This document shows positions 50,111-62,215 of a stretch of 64,000 nt of DNA, in pieces. The notes under the pieces are model-generated. The model saw nothing but the letters and a program-made list of their open reading frames with translations, did no database searches and was not told where the DNA came from. This DNA is from Cinclus cinclus. Taxonomy: Eukaryota; Chordata; Aves; Passeriformes; Cinclidae. Both the position numbers and the translations under genes were made by a program. Location: the NCBI RefSeq assembly GCF_963662255.1, contig NC_085047.1, forward strand, positions 13,508,347 to 13,572,346, given 5' to 3'. The stretch's first letter is position 1. Each line of letters begins with the position of its first letter.

Positions 50111-53100
50111 TGCACTTCTCTAAGTGTTAGATCTTGTGTTAAGAGAGTTTAACAGCTCTAGTTAATCCGAGTGTAGGAATCCTCAGTTGAAGTGGATCCT
50201 ATGAGGAAAAGTTGCACCCGTAATGGGGATCTTGGAATCCTTCTAAGGAAAAAAGTGCTCCATTTTTCTTTACTGTTGCCATGTAAATGCTTTTAGATGT
50301 TACTTCAAGTGTCACCTTATTTTATGGAGTGATAACAGCAGGAGTGTTAGAAAATTAAGACTTTGGTGTCTGTAGTGAGCAACTCTTTCTTAGGGAGAAA
50401 ATGGATGAGGTGAGGTGTTTCGTTTTTTTGGTGGCTTTTGTTTTTGTTTGTTTGTTTTTCCTTTACTTAACTCCACTTTCTTTTTACAATTCTACTTCAC
50501 CAGAATGGGTATTTTAAGCCTGAGCGAGCAGAGAGAACAGAGCAATATGTGATACTTAAGCTAGTGTTGGACATTTTCTGTGAAATCTCTGCAAAGGATA
50601 GAAGTGATATTCAGTGCTGGAAGAGCTGGAACAAAAATTAATCCAATACAGAAACAAACTGGATCTCACTCATTTTTGACATCACAAGCAGTATGAAGTT
50701 GAAGATCTGTCTCTTTCCTATTGAAAGTCCCTGGTCTCTTGTGGCAAAGTGGCTGTGGGCAACAGAAGTCAGTGCAACAAAGAAGTTTATCTTTTTTGTG
50801 TGCAAAGAATTTCTCCTGAGAGAGCATGAAAGGACAGATATTCATTAGTCTAAATAGGCAGTATCAAAATTAGCATGAACAAAGAATTTCCTCCTTGCTA
50901 AGCGCCATATGCTGCCTTTTCATTGTCAAAACACTTTGCATTTTTTATCAAAAATATAAGAAATTATTTAACTAAAATACCATTTCTGCTCTATCAGAAT
51001 TCATGGATTGGATCAGAAGGAACAACACATCCACTGAAGCATAAAGGAAGACAATGGCTCTGAATTAAAGTAGAATAGTGATGAGAGTATCTTGGAGACA
51101 GGTTGCAAAGATACTTTATAGCAAGAAAGCTTGTCTTCAAACCCCAACCCTTTTAAGTGTGCCCTGTGTGTAGCATATGACTTGCATGACTTCTGGTAGA
51201 TTTTCTTGTGCTGACACACACTGCATCTCTTTTGAATGTTCAAGTTCTGAGTAGTGCCTTTCTTGTTTCTCCACCTTACATACAGTCTTATGAATGATTA
51301 TTTGAAAATTTGTTTGAACATCACTGTTCAGATTTTGTAGGAGAAAGGGAGACTAAATATAGTTTTCTTTATGCATGTGTTACTGCAGAGGATTGTGACA
51401 GATTTAAATCTCTATTGCATTCACATATTGAATCACCACTGGAGTGATTCCAGCTAATTACTTTCCAGAATTTGCTTTTAGGAGTATCCTTCTGAAAGGG
51501 TTTCTGAGCCATTTTTGACCAAGTCTTACAGGAGGTTGATGGTTATCACATGTAAGCAAGAGGTAACTAAAAAAATGCATCTTCTTTATTTTAATATTAA
51601 GTCTTTATGTTACTTTGTAAGAAGAAAATACTTTACATACTTCATAATTTGCTGCAGGCTTTTGAGAATTATTTTCTTTATTCAGAATGAGTGTTATTTT
51701 TGCATCGTTTTGCGTATTTTATCTGAGAGCCTCTCCAACACAATGTGTCTAAAAAATGAAGAACTATTTTTCCTGTATGCTCCTTGCTAGTAAGCAAGAA
51801 ATCTCTCAAAATATTTTAAAAAAGTGTTTCTGCACAGTTCACATTTTACAGTGATGAGATAGGGTCACTTTAGAAAATATGTGTGACAACTTGAATACAG
51901 AAATTGGCAACAATGCATTAAAAAAGCTTAAAATAGTTGTCATTAATTAATCTCTACTCTATTAGGATCATGCAAAATTCCAAATGTATTCTCTCATTTC
52001 AATATAATACAGCACATTATGGACTTAAATTTACTTCCATCGATAGTACACCTGAATCACCTTAAAGAATGCTGTACAACATTGGAGAAGTTGGGCAATT
52101 ACTCTCAATCGCCTAACATCAGCATATTCTTTAACTCCTAAAAATTGCATGGGAAAAAAAGGAGTGATTAGCAGTAATAGTGCTTCCAGAGGGTTCCATA
52201 AAATTTTGAGTACTAACTCAATGCATTGAAATATAAATGCAGGATGGCAGGTGTAATGTAAGCAGTTAAAATGTTTTCCTGTTTGCTGTTTGTAATAAAG
52301 CAACGTTTTAAAAATAAAATGCAGTTTTAATAAAATTTCCCATCTAGGGTGTAACTGAAGCAAGTCATCTTCAAGGACAGATTCAAAAAAATAATCCATC
52401 TTCTGTTTTTTCCTTCTCCTAAACTACATGCCCAACTCCTCTGTGCAAGCCTTAACACAGTAAATGCTCTATATGTAAACAAAAGAATGTGAAGCTGCGT
52501 GATCGGTTGTTTGCTGCCTAAGCATATATCTCAAAATGAAGAAAACTACAGATGCTAGAATGGGCATTGGAGAATGGTCTTACCAGATATTAATATCAAA
52601 AGCTTTTTTTTGCAGCACAAGGTTTGTTCTATATGTTTTAAATTTCAATATAATTTATTTCTGGAAATATTTATCAAAACTAAGACTGCATAAAGACAAT
52701 AAATAATGAGATCCCAGAAGCTGGATTTGGAAATTCAGTGCATCTCAGTGTGTAAGTCTTGATCTTTTTGTGTTTTAGAAGCATTTTCTTCTTTTATTTT
52801 TTTTTTCAGACTGCTTTCTGTTATTTTTTTATTCTTGATTGTTGGTGTTGGAGATTTTTTGTGAGTTTTGTTTTTTTGTTTTTTGTAAGGAAATGCATCA
52901 AAGTCTCTGGTGCAGACCTAATAGCTTCTTTTTATAAGACTCACAGTCAGATTAAGAAATTAAAAGCCTTGTGTGGTCTATATTTCATCCATAAAGAGCA
53001 TTAATAACTAGAAAAACAAATGGGTTTTGAATAAATGAATAGTGTTTAAGTCAAGCATGGTGTAAAATGTCCGTATATAGGTCCTTTCTTAAAGAGTAGT

Positions 53101-54666
53101 CCATTCAGATTCCAGAAGCTCACAATATATTTTCAAGGACACCAGCTCCTGTTATTATGGCATGCTTACTATACCTTTTACTGGTTTAGCAGGTAACATA
53201 ATGTTTTTATGAACTCATTTCTTCCCTAGCAATGTAAAAGAATTATCAAATGAATTATCAAAACTATGCAAGTATTGTTAAGATCAGTGTGATTCAGTCC
53301 TAAGATTCTAGGCCAGTCGCCATCACTGTCTGGTTTTACAGGTCTGAAATTCTGGGGATTTGAAGTCAGCAAAAGCAAAAGCCCAATGCAAGTGTTAGCA
53401 AAAGGGTATTCCTTCTCTATTTGCAGCCATGGCTTTTGTACCCCAGGTTCAGGTCAAAACAGCAAATGCAACTTTTCCCTTTGTGAGAAAAGGCTACAAA
53501 ACAGTCTCAGACCCAGACACGGGAACATTTCTGGGGATAGCAGCATTAAACTCTGTAGTTCAACTTCCAAAAATAATTAAGCCTGCCCAACAATTCATGG
53601 TGATCATCTGTATAATAAAGATCTGCATTCATATAATATAGCAGGCAAGAATCCTGGGTTATCAATTAGTTACATGTGAAAGGCTTTTACAAGTTTCTGG
53701 AGTAGAAATACAGGACTGGAAAATGATTGACTGTATTTCTGGCTGTCTGTTGGAAAGTGCTCTTATCCATCTCAGACACATTACTACTCATTTTGCTCAG
53801 TACAAAGAAGTCAAATTTTGTACCTCAGTAATTGCTGTCAAATTTTGGATGTTTCAGTATTCCTTTATCCCTTCAGGATAAACTGCTCTACTGACAATAA
53901 AATGTGAGGTAAAGGTAATGAAGGGTCATTGCCAGTTATTCAGTGTTACCTCACTTATTTTACAGTGGATTTCATCCAGACTCCTCTTGTTTGTTAAATT
54001 TGTGAACACCTTACAATGGTGTTTTGTAAACCTTTGGTTAATTAGTGTCAGTTTGCTGCATTTTCTCAAAGGTGAATAAATTGTATGGATGTATTACCAC
54101 AATCTTCCAAAAAAATTAATTGATTGATTTTTTATTTATTTTTACCAGCAAGATCTAATGCTTTGTCATTTCAATACTTATTGATATTTCTTAATTTTGC
54201 CAAAAACAAGTTTTTATTTGATTTAAAATTATTAAATATACTCTTGACATCCAAGTGAGATAAGGAAGATATATACTGAGATCAAATTTTGCTGGATAAA
54301 GGGAGTCAGTGTGATGTTCAGCAGAAGTGTGAAGTTTGACATTGCTGAAATCAACTCTGTTTAAGATAACATACATTCTTTGAGTTGCAGTTCAATTCTG
54401 CAGTGTTTCCCTTGAACCATTTTACTGACATGCTGCTGATATATACCTGTAAACATGCATCTCTAAGGCTACAGGGTAACCTGAAGCAGTGAAACACATT
54501 TTTTAGATTTTTGTTTTTATTTGAGCTGGAAGCCAGCACACTTGTTGGAGTGTGGAGTTCCTAGCAGAGGCAAGGACAAGTGGTGGATGTGGAGTGTCAG
54601 GCTGTTTCTGTAGCTAAAGAAAAATATGATGTTTTGTAGGCCATCACTGCTTCAGGCTCAGGAGTT

Positions 54667-54790
54667 CAACATAGAGTCACAGAACCATAGAGTAACCTGG
54701 GTTGGAAGGGACTTTAAAGATTATCTAGGGACTCCCTTTCCACTAGACCAGGTTGCTCAGAGCTCCGTCCAACCTGGCTTTGAATTCACT
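54667..54790 (-). mobile_element. CR1 3' end
   Basis: AGAGTCACAGAACCATAGAG is the antisense octamer tail, followed by GGTTGGAAGGGACTTTAAAG, CACTAGACCAGGTTGCTC and CCGTCCAACCTGGCTTTG. Only about 120 bases are kept. The usual AACCCCCTGCCATGG segment is deleted around 54730. Confidence 0.93.
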
Positions 54791-54825
54791 TTGGCACAGT
54801 GTGGATGGGAACAATATTTGATTTC

Positions 54826-54925
54826 ACAAATTTCACAGAATATTCTGAGTTGAGAGGGACCCACAAGGATAATTGAGTCCAAATAGTAAGTGAATGGCCT
54901 ATAAATGCATTGAACCCTCAGTTTT
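54826..54925 (-). mobile_element. Second CR1 3' end, different subfamily
   Basis: TCACAGAATATTCTGAGTTG, then AGAGGGACCCACAAGGATAA and TTGAGTCCAAATAGTAAG follow the antisense end of another avian CR1 subfamily, which reads GGGACCCACAAGGATCATC. It abuts the previous copy in the same orientation, so two independent insertions lie 35 bases apart. Confidence 0.85.
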
Positions 54926-55927
54926 GGTGTTATTAGCACGTGTTGGGGTTCTGACCAACCAAGATAAACTTGGTATATCTCATCAGTTGATTTATCTCAT
55001 CCTGAGAGATGTTACTTTTATGATATGAACTCTCATAAAACAGTGTGGGATGCAAAACTTTATTCCCACCAAAAAAAAAGCAAGATTTGAATGTTTTGAA
55101 CCTCACAAGAGAGAATCAGTCTCAAGAAACCCAGAGGAATTAACTCATATACATGATCACTTAAGAGATCATGGACTCAGACCAGCAGGGAATCTGAATT
55201 GTTTATTCAAAGAAATGAACTGGTTTTATACACTTTGCAAGGCACAGTATTTGCCTACGTGGTAATTATCAGTATGTGATCTATCCCATGTTGCCACATC
55301 AGCCACACACTTCCGAAAAGTCCTTTGATGGGGTGATGGCGTGCTGTTCACCCATCTGTCAGCTTCTGGCAGGCTCCTCTCCTGTAGGGGTCTGCTGTGT
55401 GACACCTCCTCCCCTCAAGGTCAGGTGGACACGAGGCTCTCTGTGCTGCCATGTGCTTCTTTGTGCTGCCCTGTACTTCTGCAGGAGTGTCCCACAGCAT
55501 GTAGCTCAACTCTACCCCATCTCTTCCCACTCCTAAGATCTGAAATTTTTGAAAAATTCTCTATAAAATTAATGTTATTACGGAAAGTAGAGACAAATTA
55601 ATAAAGATTGCTCATGATAAGGTATGATCTGTTGAAACTGAACAGGGTAGTTACAGTGATTGAAAATAGTGTGTTGGAACAAAGGCTACTAAAGGAATCT
55701 TGGTGAATAGAAAAAAAAAGTGAACAGCAGAGAGAGCAGATAAGGTAAACTTTGTCCTCGGATTAGGCCAGACCACTAATTTCTACTCTAGTGTGGAAAT
55801 TACTATTCATCTGTTGTATTTTCAAATGTGTGATTGGGAAGGTAAGAGATCTTCCCGTTCTTTTTCCTCACCTTTCTTTCTGCAGCCCTTATACCTGAAA
55901 AACCAGCTCTGTGAAAGATGTGCATAA
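54926..55927. other. Unassigned sequence, GC-raised in part
   Basis: From about 55320 to 55530 the sequence is GC-raised (CTCCTCTCCTGTAGGGG, GTGCTGCCCTGTACTTC). A TGTTGGGGTTCTG string at 54941, like the start of the LTR at 59.5 kb, and a minus-strand AATAAA equivalent near 55065 hint at an old LTR, but I cannot find matching ends. Confidence 0.35.
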
Positions 55928-55977
55928 ATTATATATATATATATATGTACATATGTATATATATGTATATATATATG
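55928..55977. repeat. (TA)n microsatellite, interrupted by TGTA
   Basis: TA runs broken by GTACATATG and TATGTATAT. Confidence 0.95.
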
Positions 55978-56000
55978 CAAATTTCCCACTTTGGTTTCAG

Positions 56001-56090
56001 CCGTTTGGCTCCCACTCTGTTTGACCCTGTGCTGGAAGTAGAGTGGCAGAAAGCTCATGCATACCCAGATGCCCCGTCTTATAAACTCAA
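56001..56090 (+). CDS. Probable internal coding exon of an unidentified gene
   Basis: The block is preceded by a fitting acceptor (TTTCCCACTTTGGTTTCAG) and followed by a near-perfect donor (CTCAA/GTAAGT). It is exactly 90 bases and phase-symmetric: one base completes a codon on entry and two are left on exit. The single coherent frame is open for 29 codons, beginning RLAPTLFDPVLEV and ending WQKAHAYPDAPSYKL. Its content (one Trp, four Pro, three acidic residues before a basic/aromatic end) is protein-like, unlike chance frames here. I do not recognise the family. No neighbouring exon is certain; the block at 45682-45868 has a compatible end phase, but one in three would by chance. A lone conserved exon inside long introns is the simplest reading. 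Confidence 0.42.
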
Positions 56091-57051
56091 GTAAGTTTTG
56101 GCTTAGGAAAGAAAGTCTTGAAAATCTTTTGGAGAATCAGTTCATGTTATAAGTGAGTTTTCTTAATCTCCCCTTTCACTAGAACTTCACTACTTTTGCC
56201 TAATTTGTAGAGATCTGGGAATTTTTAACCCTATCAAACTATTCCTAACAGTTAAAATGCAGCATGTTGAAAACACTAACCTATACATCATGGCAATACA
56301 ACCCAAATAAATTATCAATATACACATATGTCTGCATCTACATTTATAATCTGCATACCTATATATACATAGGCATTCTGATTAAAAGAAATAAATATAC
56401 AATGAAAAAATTGAATCATAAAACTAGTTTACAATGATCTCTAAATTTAATTACAACAGTGGTTTGTGAAAAGGCTATTTATTTTATAGTTACATTCTAT
56501 CACTTTAACTGCAAAATAAACCACCTTTTAAATTACAATGAAAAATCTATTATTAAGTAGAATAATAACATTTTTAAAACCTTATCTTCCAAATATTTAT
56601 TCCTATAGTTAATAGCTTTCTGTGTGTGTTGAGTTCAGCATTAAAATTATTTAAACTAAACAAACTGAGAAGCTATAAGTATGCAAGTACAAAAAAATAA
56701 TTTAAAAAATCCCTTAACTACTATGTGTCTTACTGTAGCTACACTATTATAATTCGTTCTTACAAATAAGAGAATAAAATGAAACTATACAATAGTCTAT
56801 TACACAGTCTTTTTTCATTTTAGATGCACTTAAAAGGAAAAAGCACTAAATACTACTGATGAAATTGTAAACACATCAAAATATACTACTCTACGCAGAA
56901 GGATTGTATTTCAATACCATTTTTTAAGGTTCAACATTATTCATTATTTTGGATTTTGCCTTTTATGGTAAAATATTAAATGGACAGTACAGAGATGCAC
57001 TTAAGCAATAGGAAGTTATTTTATGACAAATATGAAAAGGCTGAATACATG

Positions 57052-57078
57052 AACTTTGACCCTTTGACCCTTTGACCA
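57052..57078 (-). promoter_or_regulatory. Clustered nuclear-receptor half sites
   Basis: The plus strand carries TTTGACC three times in a row with an 8-base period. On the minus strand this gives GGGTCAAAGTTCA, a fit to the DR1 element bound by HNF4/PPAR-type receptors, plus further GGGTCA half sites two bases apart. It may be a tandem duplication by chance; binding is inference. Confidence 0.35.
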
Positions 57079-58826
57079 AAAAGACGTGCCATTATTGTGG
57101 CATTCTAGTGGTGGAAGGGCTTAGAGTGGGAACAGAGGATTAAACCTGTGTACAGTCCATTGTGAGGAAAATTTGAACTAGGGAATGAACAAACTGGTTT
57201 AGCCTCTGCTTAAGACATTTATTCAGCAGCGTGAAAACTAGTGCAATGCAACAATGATATCTCCCTGGCTTCCAAGGCAAAGGGATTGAGGGATTGAGGA
57301 AGTGGGCAAGCATAAGTCATATATCCATGCTGGAAAGTAATAAGGAATATTTTTGGCCATTACAGTGATATCCTGCCAAGGTTTGATGTACCTGAATCAC
57401 CCTCATGAAGGTTTTACAGATCGGTGCCTCCTAACAGAGCGGTGTTTTGCCTCAGAAAAGGTTTCAGTTCCAGGGAAAATCAAACTACTAGTGCAGTAAT
57501 AAGATAGGTATTTTCCTGAGAGGGATGTTTGTTGGGTTGGTGTTAGTCCTCTAGCAATCTCAATAAAATTTGTGAATCCCATCCCAGTAGAAGGACAGAT
57601 AAACTATTGTGGATTAATTGTTGCAACTATGTTGCATAAAATAACGTGTGCATCTTGCTAGGTAGTTGTTAACATTATTAAACACAATTAGGGAAGTCAG
57701 TAATCTCTGATAGTAATACACTTTTAATAGGTTCTCTCTTCTAACAAACTCTCTTCTAAACTTCTAATAGGTCTTGTCTTCAGTACCAACAGGTATTTGA
57801 AGTGGAGTCAAAGTCCAGTTCCTACCATCTTTGAGTGTCTTGCATGAGGAATCCCTTTTAAACTTGTTTTGTAATGAAAATACTATGTTTAGGAAGAATA
57901 GGAACTAGAAAAGAATGGTAGACAAATGCTATTCAGTCTGCATTTGTTTGCTCTTTGATTGACTAATATGTAATTATGGTATTAAACTCACCTAGGCCTA
58001 TTTATCTGTCAGTCTACATGAACAGATTGTGAACAGAATGAGCTGCATCTTTAATAAAGGTTATTCATGTGAGTAATGTTATACCAAACTTAGTGTGCTA
58101 GACTGGCATCCTCATTGTTTTCATCCTGATTTCCCACTGTTTCCCACTTTCCAAATGTTTTTCCTAATGAATTTCTGTATTACAGAGATGACTAGTACTC
58201 CATATGTCATGACAGTGTGGGATGCTATCATCTGCTGTTTAATTCATTAGGAGGTATGTTCCATGCTCCCTCCACCCCACCCTCTGCTTGTTACTTCTCC
58301 TTTTTAAAATGTCCTAGGAAAATACGTGGATTTCTTTCCCCTTCACAGGGGAAAAGGTTTTTCCCCAAAAAATATGATCTGGGTGGTGCATGTGTATTTT
58401 TTTGAAGAAGTGAGTATAGAGAACTATTTTTCAGCATAAGACTAACATAAACTCCCTATTAATTGGGCAGGAGCTGTGTGGTGGGCAGAGAAGGGAGAGG
58501 AGAGGAAGTAAAAGGGTATAACTGGTCAGCCTTGTGAATACACACAAAAGAAATCTTTGTCCATATCTGGGTCTAGTGCTCCAACCCCCTAAAGTAAGAT
58601 TTTCAATATTAAGTTTTTTTTCAATGATGAAAGAAAGCATGCTCCAGTGCTTAGATCTGATAGTAGGATATGTCAGCTTCTTGCAGTGCAATCACACTGC
58701 TTTGTTGGAGCTCCAGCAACACAACAGGGAATTTGAATTGATGTTGTGCTTTTCAAAATAGCTCTGGTATTTTGTGTTTAAGGATGCAAAAAATACTTGT
58801 TCTAAAGATGTTGCTTGTGTATACAT

Positions 58827-58855
58827 ATCTTTATATATATATGTATGCATATATT
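58827..58855. repeat. (TA)n microsatellite
   Basis: Short TA run followed by TGTATGCATATAT. Confidence 0.85.
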
Positions 58856-59491
58856 TGCACATTTTTTCAACCAACTGCAAGATAATTTTCTTTAGGAATA
58901 TTGGGTCAGTCATAGACTGACTATTCAAGACTATTTTGTAGTCATGTTTATGTTAAGATGTGTTACTGAATGGAGAAGTTTAGTTAACAGAGTATGACAA
59001 AAGAAAAGACAAGAATAATCCAGTGATTACAATATGAAATGGATGTAGGGACTCAGTGAAGTGCTACGTGAAGACACCATCACTGGTCTTTGTTCTTACA
59101 AGTATTATCAAGCAGAAGCTTGTGGTTAGCTTGTGATATTATCTTAAAATGTGGCAGTGTGTCATGCACAGACTCTTTTCTTCATGTGCATGTACTCATG
59201 CCCATGCTGTGCACAAGGACTTTGCTCCTCGTGGGGTAAGAATAGATGCAGACTACTCTGTCCCTTGATGATTAGAATATTTCCCAGTTACCAGGGTATT
59301 CTGTGATGAGACCATTAGCATATTTTTAATTTATCTTAAAAACATTAAGTGAGTACAGAATAGTAGAAAACTAGCTGCATAAACTCTCATGCTGTAGCAG
59401 AGATTTACAGGTTCAAGATGTGGTGAACATTTTCCATGAGCAGTTTTTTTGGCTAGCTCAAATTCAATAAAGCCGTTCCCTACTTGGCATT

Positions 59492-60189
59492 TGTTGGGGG
59501 TTGGTTCTCTCCCTTTTTTCCCTCTGTGGAATTTTCCCCATTGTCATGCTAAGATACCTGTTGACTGGGCCCTGGTGACAAGGGGGAGGGGACGGGAAGG
59601 AAGAGGGAACCCCTCGAGATTCAAACAGCCAGAAGAGGAAGCGGAAGGCTGGGCCTCGGCCCATTTCCCCCGCGGAGTTCGGACGAGAAGGACGATCGCC
59701 GCCTGTGTCCCATCCCAGCGTCGGGAAACCACCATCGGACCCTGCCCGGCTGTCTTCTCGCTGTGAACTACCACCATCCAGCACTCTGCTGAGCACCAGG
59801 ACCCACACCGTGAGCGGAGAGCTCTCTCTCCATCTCTCTCTCCCCCTGGGACAGCGCTGCCATCACCCCCAGCCCTCCTGCAGCTCTGCGGGACCCGCCC
59901 GCCCCCAGCACCGGGAACTGCAGCTCAGGGAAAAGGTGCCTGCAGCCAAAAAACACTGGGACTGAGTTACTGTTCTGTTTGTGGCTAATTTCATAGCTGT
60001 TGTTGTTCTTGTTTGTCTTGTTAAATATACTAGTAAAGAACTGTTATTCCTACCCCCATATCTTTGCCTGAGAGCTCTCTTAATTCCAAAATTATAATAA
60101 TTGGAAGGAAGGAAGGATCACATTTTTTTTTCAGTCCAAAGGGAAGCTTCTGCTTTCCTTAGCAAACACCTGTCTTTCAAACTAGGACA
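59492..60189 (+). mobile_element. Solo LTR of an avian endogenous retrovirus with intact target duplication
   Basis: The element starts TGTTGGGGGTTGG and ends CAAACTAGGACA, and is flanked on both sides by the 5-bp direct repeat GCATT (59487-59491 and 60190-60194). A 5-bp duplication is typical of ERVL-type (class III) elements in birds. CpG dinucleotides are still common in the middle (CGGACGAGAAGGACGATCG), so it has had little time to decay. The 3' part is shared with the LTR at 34588-35752; the 5' and middle parts differ, so it is another subfamily. No internal retroviral genes remain. Open frames crossing it have no motif. Confidence 0.93.
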
Positions 60190-60194
60190 GCATT

Positions 60195-61274
60195 AATGCT
60201 GTCTGCAATCCACCTTAGGAAGTCACATGCAGGAATAATTCTTATTTTCTGTGCCAATGAAATTAAATGTCTCCCCTCAACACCACCTTTGCTTTGAATG
60301 GTGTGATGCATATCTTGTTGCACACAATTTCTTCTGTATCATTTTCTGCTTTAACAGACCAAGCTACTTTTGGTTCTTTCATCGTATAGATTTGAACATC
60401 AGACCAAAATTGAAAGTTGAAATGGGTTAATGGATAATTCAGAAATTGATGAAGATTTGTCTTTAGTTTTCATCTGCAAGAGCACTAACACAGAGAGTTC
60501 ACCAGTTGCACTCCAGAACAAAAAAATGTAAATATACTCAAATCAATTACCTGCTGAATAATACAACACAAAGAAAAGCTTTTTGAGCTAGGCACTGGAA
60601 GTTGAACACTGTGATTTTATACAGGATCCATGCCAAGGTCTCTGCTGACATGGGATGAGTTTTTTGGCAACCAGTTTGGAAAAGGAGGAAAAGCTGATTA
60701 TTTTTATTGAATCTTACTTTTGTACTCATCTGGCTGAGAAGATTCTTCCATTCCTCTCCTTTGCTATTGCACTGTGGTGCTAGATGTAAGCTCACATACA
60801 GGTTTTGTTTTAAAATAAATGGATATGGCTTTGGTAATTACATACTAATGAATTTATAAATGTCTTAAAAGAGTTTTCATATCCCATGTCAGTTTGATTA
60901 AAACCACCAGAGTCTGTGCAGAGTTTCAGGACAGCCAAACCTGTTACAAAATACACTTTCCCAAAATGGGACTGAGTATTTAAAAGAAGTTGTTTATGGG
61001 AAATATTTTGTTGTTTATTAACAATATTTGATCTCTAACAGAAGCATAAGAAACGTTTCAGAGGATATAGGTCCATGGTGTGGGACACTGGGAAAAGGTC
61101 ATGAATTTCAACTGCTTCAAAGACTCATATTTTCCAGATGCATGAAATTAATTCTGGAGATATAGAATTTAGCTAATAATAAGTAAGATCTTGGATGTGA
61201 TAAAAGTAATACTAACAAGGACATGATCTTGTTCTATAGCATACTTGAATTTAGCATCTTTCAAAGTATTTAAA
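60195..61274. other. Unique sequence
   Basis: No gene or known repeat family found. Confidence 0.5.
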
Positions 61275-61422
61275 ATATACTTTATAAATATATAATATAA
61301 TTTAGACATCAATATATATAAAAATTTATATATATATAATATATATGATGTTATATATAATTGTATAATTTATATGAATTTATAAATTATATAATATATA
61401 TTTGTATATTTAAATATACAGC
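61275..61422. repeat. A+T-only low-complexity tract
   Basis: Nearly pure A and T, built from TATA, ATATAT and AATTTATA words without a single period. Likely easily melted DNA. Confidence 0.9.
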
Positions 61423-61811
61423 TGCATTTGGCTAACATGATTCATGCAGATGGACCAGCTATAGCAAAACCACTAGTGTGCATAATTGCAACGTAATTTG
61501 GAGATCTACTCTTGATATTAAGCCAGGGGTTGGAAAGAGATAAGGCACAGATGTCAGTGTAGGGGAGGCAGCACACTGACAATGATCCCTGGTGCACGTG
61601 TGTTACAGGGCTCTGTTTGAGCCACTTCACTGTTCTGGCCAAGTTCATTTTGCTCCTGCACTTTGCCTGTCCCCCACTCTGAAAATTTTGGCTATGACTG
61701 ACATTATTTCCAGCTCCTGTGGGTGAAAACTTTGACCAGGATGGTGTTATGCTTGATTCTATGCTTTTGTAAACCTCTAGGCTGTAATCTGAATATTATA
61801 AAATGGATTTA

Positions 61812-62206
61812 GTTGGATTCAGCTCTGTTCGGCCTGGAGCAGAGGAGCTTGAGAGGAGACTTCATTGCACTTACAGATTCCTCTTGAGGGGAAGAGGAGA
61901 AGCAGACACTGATCTCTGCTCTGTGGTGGCCAGTGACAGGACTAAAAGGGATGGCCTGAAGTTATGTCAAAGGAGGTTTAGATTGGATATCAGGAAAAGT
62001 TTCTTCACTTACAGGGTGATTTGGCACTGGAACAGGCTCCCCAGGGAAATAGTCCTGGCCTCAAGTCTTCCAGAGATCACAAAGCTTTTGGACAACTCTC
62101 TTGGGAACGTGGTGTAATTGTTGGGGTGTTCTGTGAAGGGCCAGGAGTTGGATTTCAATTATTTCTTTGGGTCTCTTCCAATTCAGGATTATTCTGTGAT
62201 TCCATA
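61812..62206 (+). mobile_element. CR1 retrotransposon 3' fragment, sense
   Basis: It begins near TTGGATTCAGCTCTGTTCGG, runs through GGCACTGGAACAGGCTCCCC and CCAGGAGTTGGATTTCAATT, and ends with the tail GATTATTCTGTGATTCC. The reverse-transcriptase C-terminus is still open for about 100 codons (61803-62117), with RRFRLDIRKSFFTYR and HWNRLPREIV, among the best-preserved CR1 coding remnants here. The ATG at 61803 lies outside the CR1 match and is fortuitous. Confidence 0.95.
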
Positions 62207-62215
62207 CATCTCCAT

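Larger units (their letters stand above)
42351..54666. other. Unique sequence with GC-raised islets and possible regulatory DNA
   Basis: About 12 kb without recognised CR1. It includes exon-like blocks (44276-44354, 45682-45868), microsatellites (45904-45936, 46168-46219), a palindrome cluster (45281-45333) and GC-raised islets (46535-46725, 49540-50110). Minus-strand open frames of 147 codons (43949-44392) and 122 codons (49747-50115 and 52031-52399) lack recognisable motifs and are not called as genes. Confidence 0.5.
56091..59491. other. Unique A+T-rich sequence
   Basis: No gene or known repeat family. It contains a nuclear-receptor-like motif cluster (57052-57078), a duplicated CTTCTAATAGGT-type phrase near 57725-57780 and a short (TA)n run at 58827-58855. 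Confidence 0.5.

Noticed and set aside
52031..52399. 122-codon open frame on the minus strand
   Set aside because: Rich in Leu, Phe and Ile, as expected from A+T-rich DNA, with no motif.
53427..53580. Apparent exon with strong Kozak ATG (GCCATGG) and two overlapping protein-like frames
   Set aside because: The acceptor CCTTCTCTATTTGCAG is good, but no adequate donor follows and neither frame ends in a phase that fits the 56.0 kb exon. I recognise no homology in either frame. Left as a weak possibility only.
54941..55620. Possible additional LTR starting TGTTGGGGTTCTG
   Set aside because: I could not find a matching CA end or a target duplication; the similarity to the 59.5 kb LTR is limited to the first few bases.
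59449..59965. Several overlapping open frames of about 80-115 codons on both strands
   Set aside because: They lie in the GC-rich solo LTR, have no retroviral motif and conflict with one another.
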